Under the pieces are notes generated by a model that was given only the letters and a program-made list of their open reading frames with translations, was not told the origin of the DNA and searched no databases. From positions 4,340,001-4,404,000 of the forward strand of contig JAGVVL010000022.1 in assembly GCA_018287875.1 (NCBI GenBank): 64,000 bases of DNA. The letters are read 5' to 3'. A program made the translations under genes and the position numbers. This document shows positions 62,878-64,000 of the stretch, one piece after another (positions within the stretch are counted from its first letter, which is position 1; each line of letters begins with the position of its first letter). This stretch comes from Nigrospora sphaerica (taxonomy: Eukaryota > Ascomycota > Sordariomycetes > Amphisphaeriales > Apiosporaceae).

Positions 62878-64000
62878 GGCAGACTTGAGTTTGGATCTAC
62901 AACGGGATGTTGACGGTTTCGACGACTATTGGTTTTCAGACGTGTGGCTTTCTTTTCTTTTTCTTTTTCTCAGTTGGGTCAGTATGGCAGGGCCTGATTT
63001 GATATGCCGTTTCCTTAATGTACATTAGTTAAGCAGCGTGATTTGGGTTCGCTTATTGACTGGATTTTCCTTCAACCTATTAAGCATCTTTTAACTTGTT
63101 TCTTTTTGGATATTATCCTAACAAGCTCATTAGTTGTCCATTTTGGCGCCGAACCACCAATACAAGCTTAGCATAAATGAAACCTCTTACTGTAAGCTCC
63201 AGCTATAGCTAAATCTTGTACTTTTCATGTAGTGCAAGTACTCTTCAGCCTCCTAACCTTGATGCGCGTCTCCTGATTCGTCCATTCAAGGTTCGACCAA
63301 AATGCACAATTACTGAGGCTATGGGGATAGGAAGACCACGAGGCCATAGTACCTGCGCTGGCGTAAGTTGAAGTCACTATTTTGCCTCCTTAAGGCCCTT
63401 GTGTTGAATTCTTCCCCAACCTCTAGTCGGTCCACCGTTAGGGTTCTAGGCTTTGCCAGACGGTTTACCACCAACCCGGGAGAGCGCGTATGCTCATATA
63501 AGCACCGGCATGTTTCGGCCGGGTAAAGCGGGTTCGATTCACCGCGAGCTTTTTTATAATCCGTACTTGTCTGCCGGTTAACTCGTTATTAAGTCTTTTG
63601 CCGAGGTTGCCGCGGTGCGTCCCGTCGAGGCTGTGTTAAGCGCCAGGTCGCGGGACAAGGCGCTCTCGTCACGCTGCAGGGCGACCCAGTGTAATCAATC
63701 AGGAACCTCGAAATTTTCAGGTGAGAGACTTACTTGGGGCTGTGATGCGCCGCCGAATACAGCCGCACGGGTACCCGTGTAGTTGAAACGCCCACTTGAG
63801 GTTTCTGGCACTAGACGCTGTCAACTAGCGTTGCAGGTCGCCGGGCACGGCTCCTAGACGCCAAAGCCGGGGCCATTACGAGCACCCGGCTCGGCTCTGC
63901 CCCCCGTGATGCTCACCGTTCCTATAGCATCCTGTTCCAGGTTAAAAGTCGTCGGCCGATCAAGACGTATCGGAGCCATATAACACCTTGGTTTGGTAAC
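62878..64000. other. Non-coding right end
   Basis: After the 3' flank of the coiled-coil gene (T-rich at 62948-62972) the DNA is AT-richer and has no long frame. A tRNA-like sequence is listed at 63481-63550. Confidence 0.45.
63481..63550 (+). other. tRNA-like sequence, probably a pseudo-tRNA
   Basis: A B-box-like GGTTCGATTCA is followed by GCGAGC and a six-T pol III terminator. An anticodon-like stem CCGGC/GCCGG and a short D-stem GCT/AGC precede it. The T stem pairs perfectly (GCGGG with CCCGC) only if one A is ignored, and the acceptor stem pairs at about five of seven positions. It is therefore likely a decayed tRNA or tRNA-derived element rather than a working gene. Confidence 0.25.

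Overview
The window looks like nuclear DNA of a filamentous ascomycete (Pezizomycotina, most likely Sordariomycetes). Genes carry short GT-AG introns (about 50-110 nt) with CTAAC or CTGAC branch sites, intergenic DNA is GC-rich with many pyrimidine runs and microsatellites, and the gene families are typical of filamentous fungi: Zn2Cys6 regulators, an HET-domain protein, a fungal P450, an OPT transporter and a highly reducing polyketide synthase relic. All functions are read from sequence alone; splice sites were placed by frame and consensus and no expression data were available. The species was not identified.

Layout. 1-1304 (-) holds most of NOB1. 1900-7370 is a gene graveyard: a KS-less, frameshifted highly reducing PKS (-), then an ABC-transporter ATP-binding fragment (+) and a broken amino-acid permease (+), abutting within tens of bases. 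8251-8721 (+) is a small hydrophilic protein with stress-element-like promoter motifs. 9678-11557 (+) is dihydroxy-acid dehydratase (ILV3); 12263-13243 (-) a LOA1-type acyltransferase; 14890-18742 (+) a C-terminal-motor kinesin-14 with an oversized intron containing a coding-like ORF; 20299-21696 (-) an HET-domain protein.

From 21.7 to 39.9 kb the only convincing gene is a large Zn2Cys6 regulator (30306-32707, -) with a polyglutamine tract, between gene-free blocks of about 8.6 and 7.2 kb. Then come a secreted-type RNase T2 (39870-40890, -), an OPT oligopeptide transporter (41931-44428, +), a P450 (46193-47843, +), a second Zn2Cys6 regulator (49831-51471, +) and a phytanoyl-CoA-dioxygenase-family oxygenase (51735-52717, -). 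These last four could form a small metabolic cluster without a backbone enzyme.

The right part has cyclin H (54541-55569, -), then a divergent pair of protein methyltransferases, an NTM1-type alpha-N-methyltransferase (56230-57140, -) and a SET-domain lysine methyltransferase (57369-58558, +), sharing a 228-bp intergenic promoter. After that lies an AT-richer stretch with an ankyrin remnant and tRNA-like fragments, a coiled-coil fungal-specific protein (61362-62877, +) whose two exons differ in composition, and a terminal non-coding stretch.
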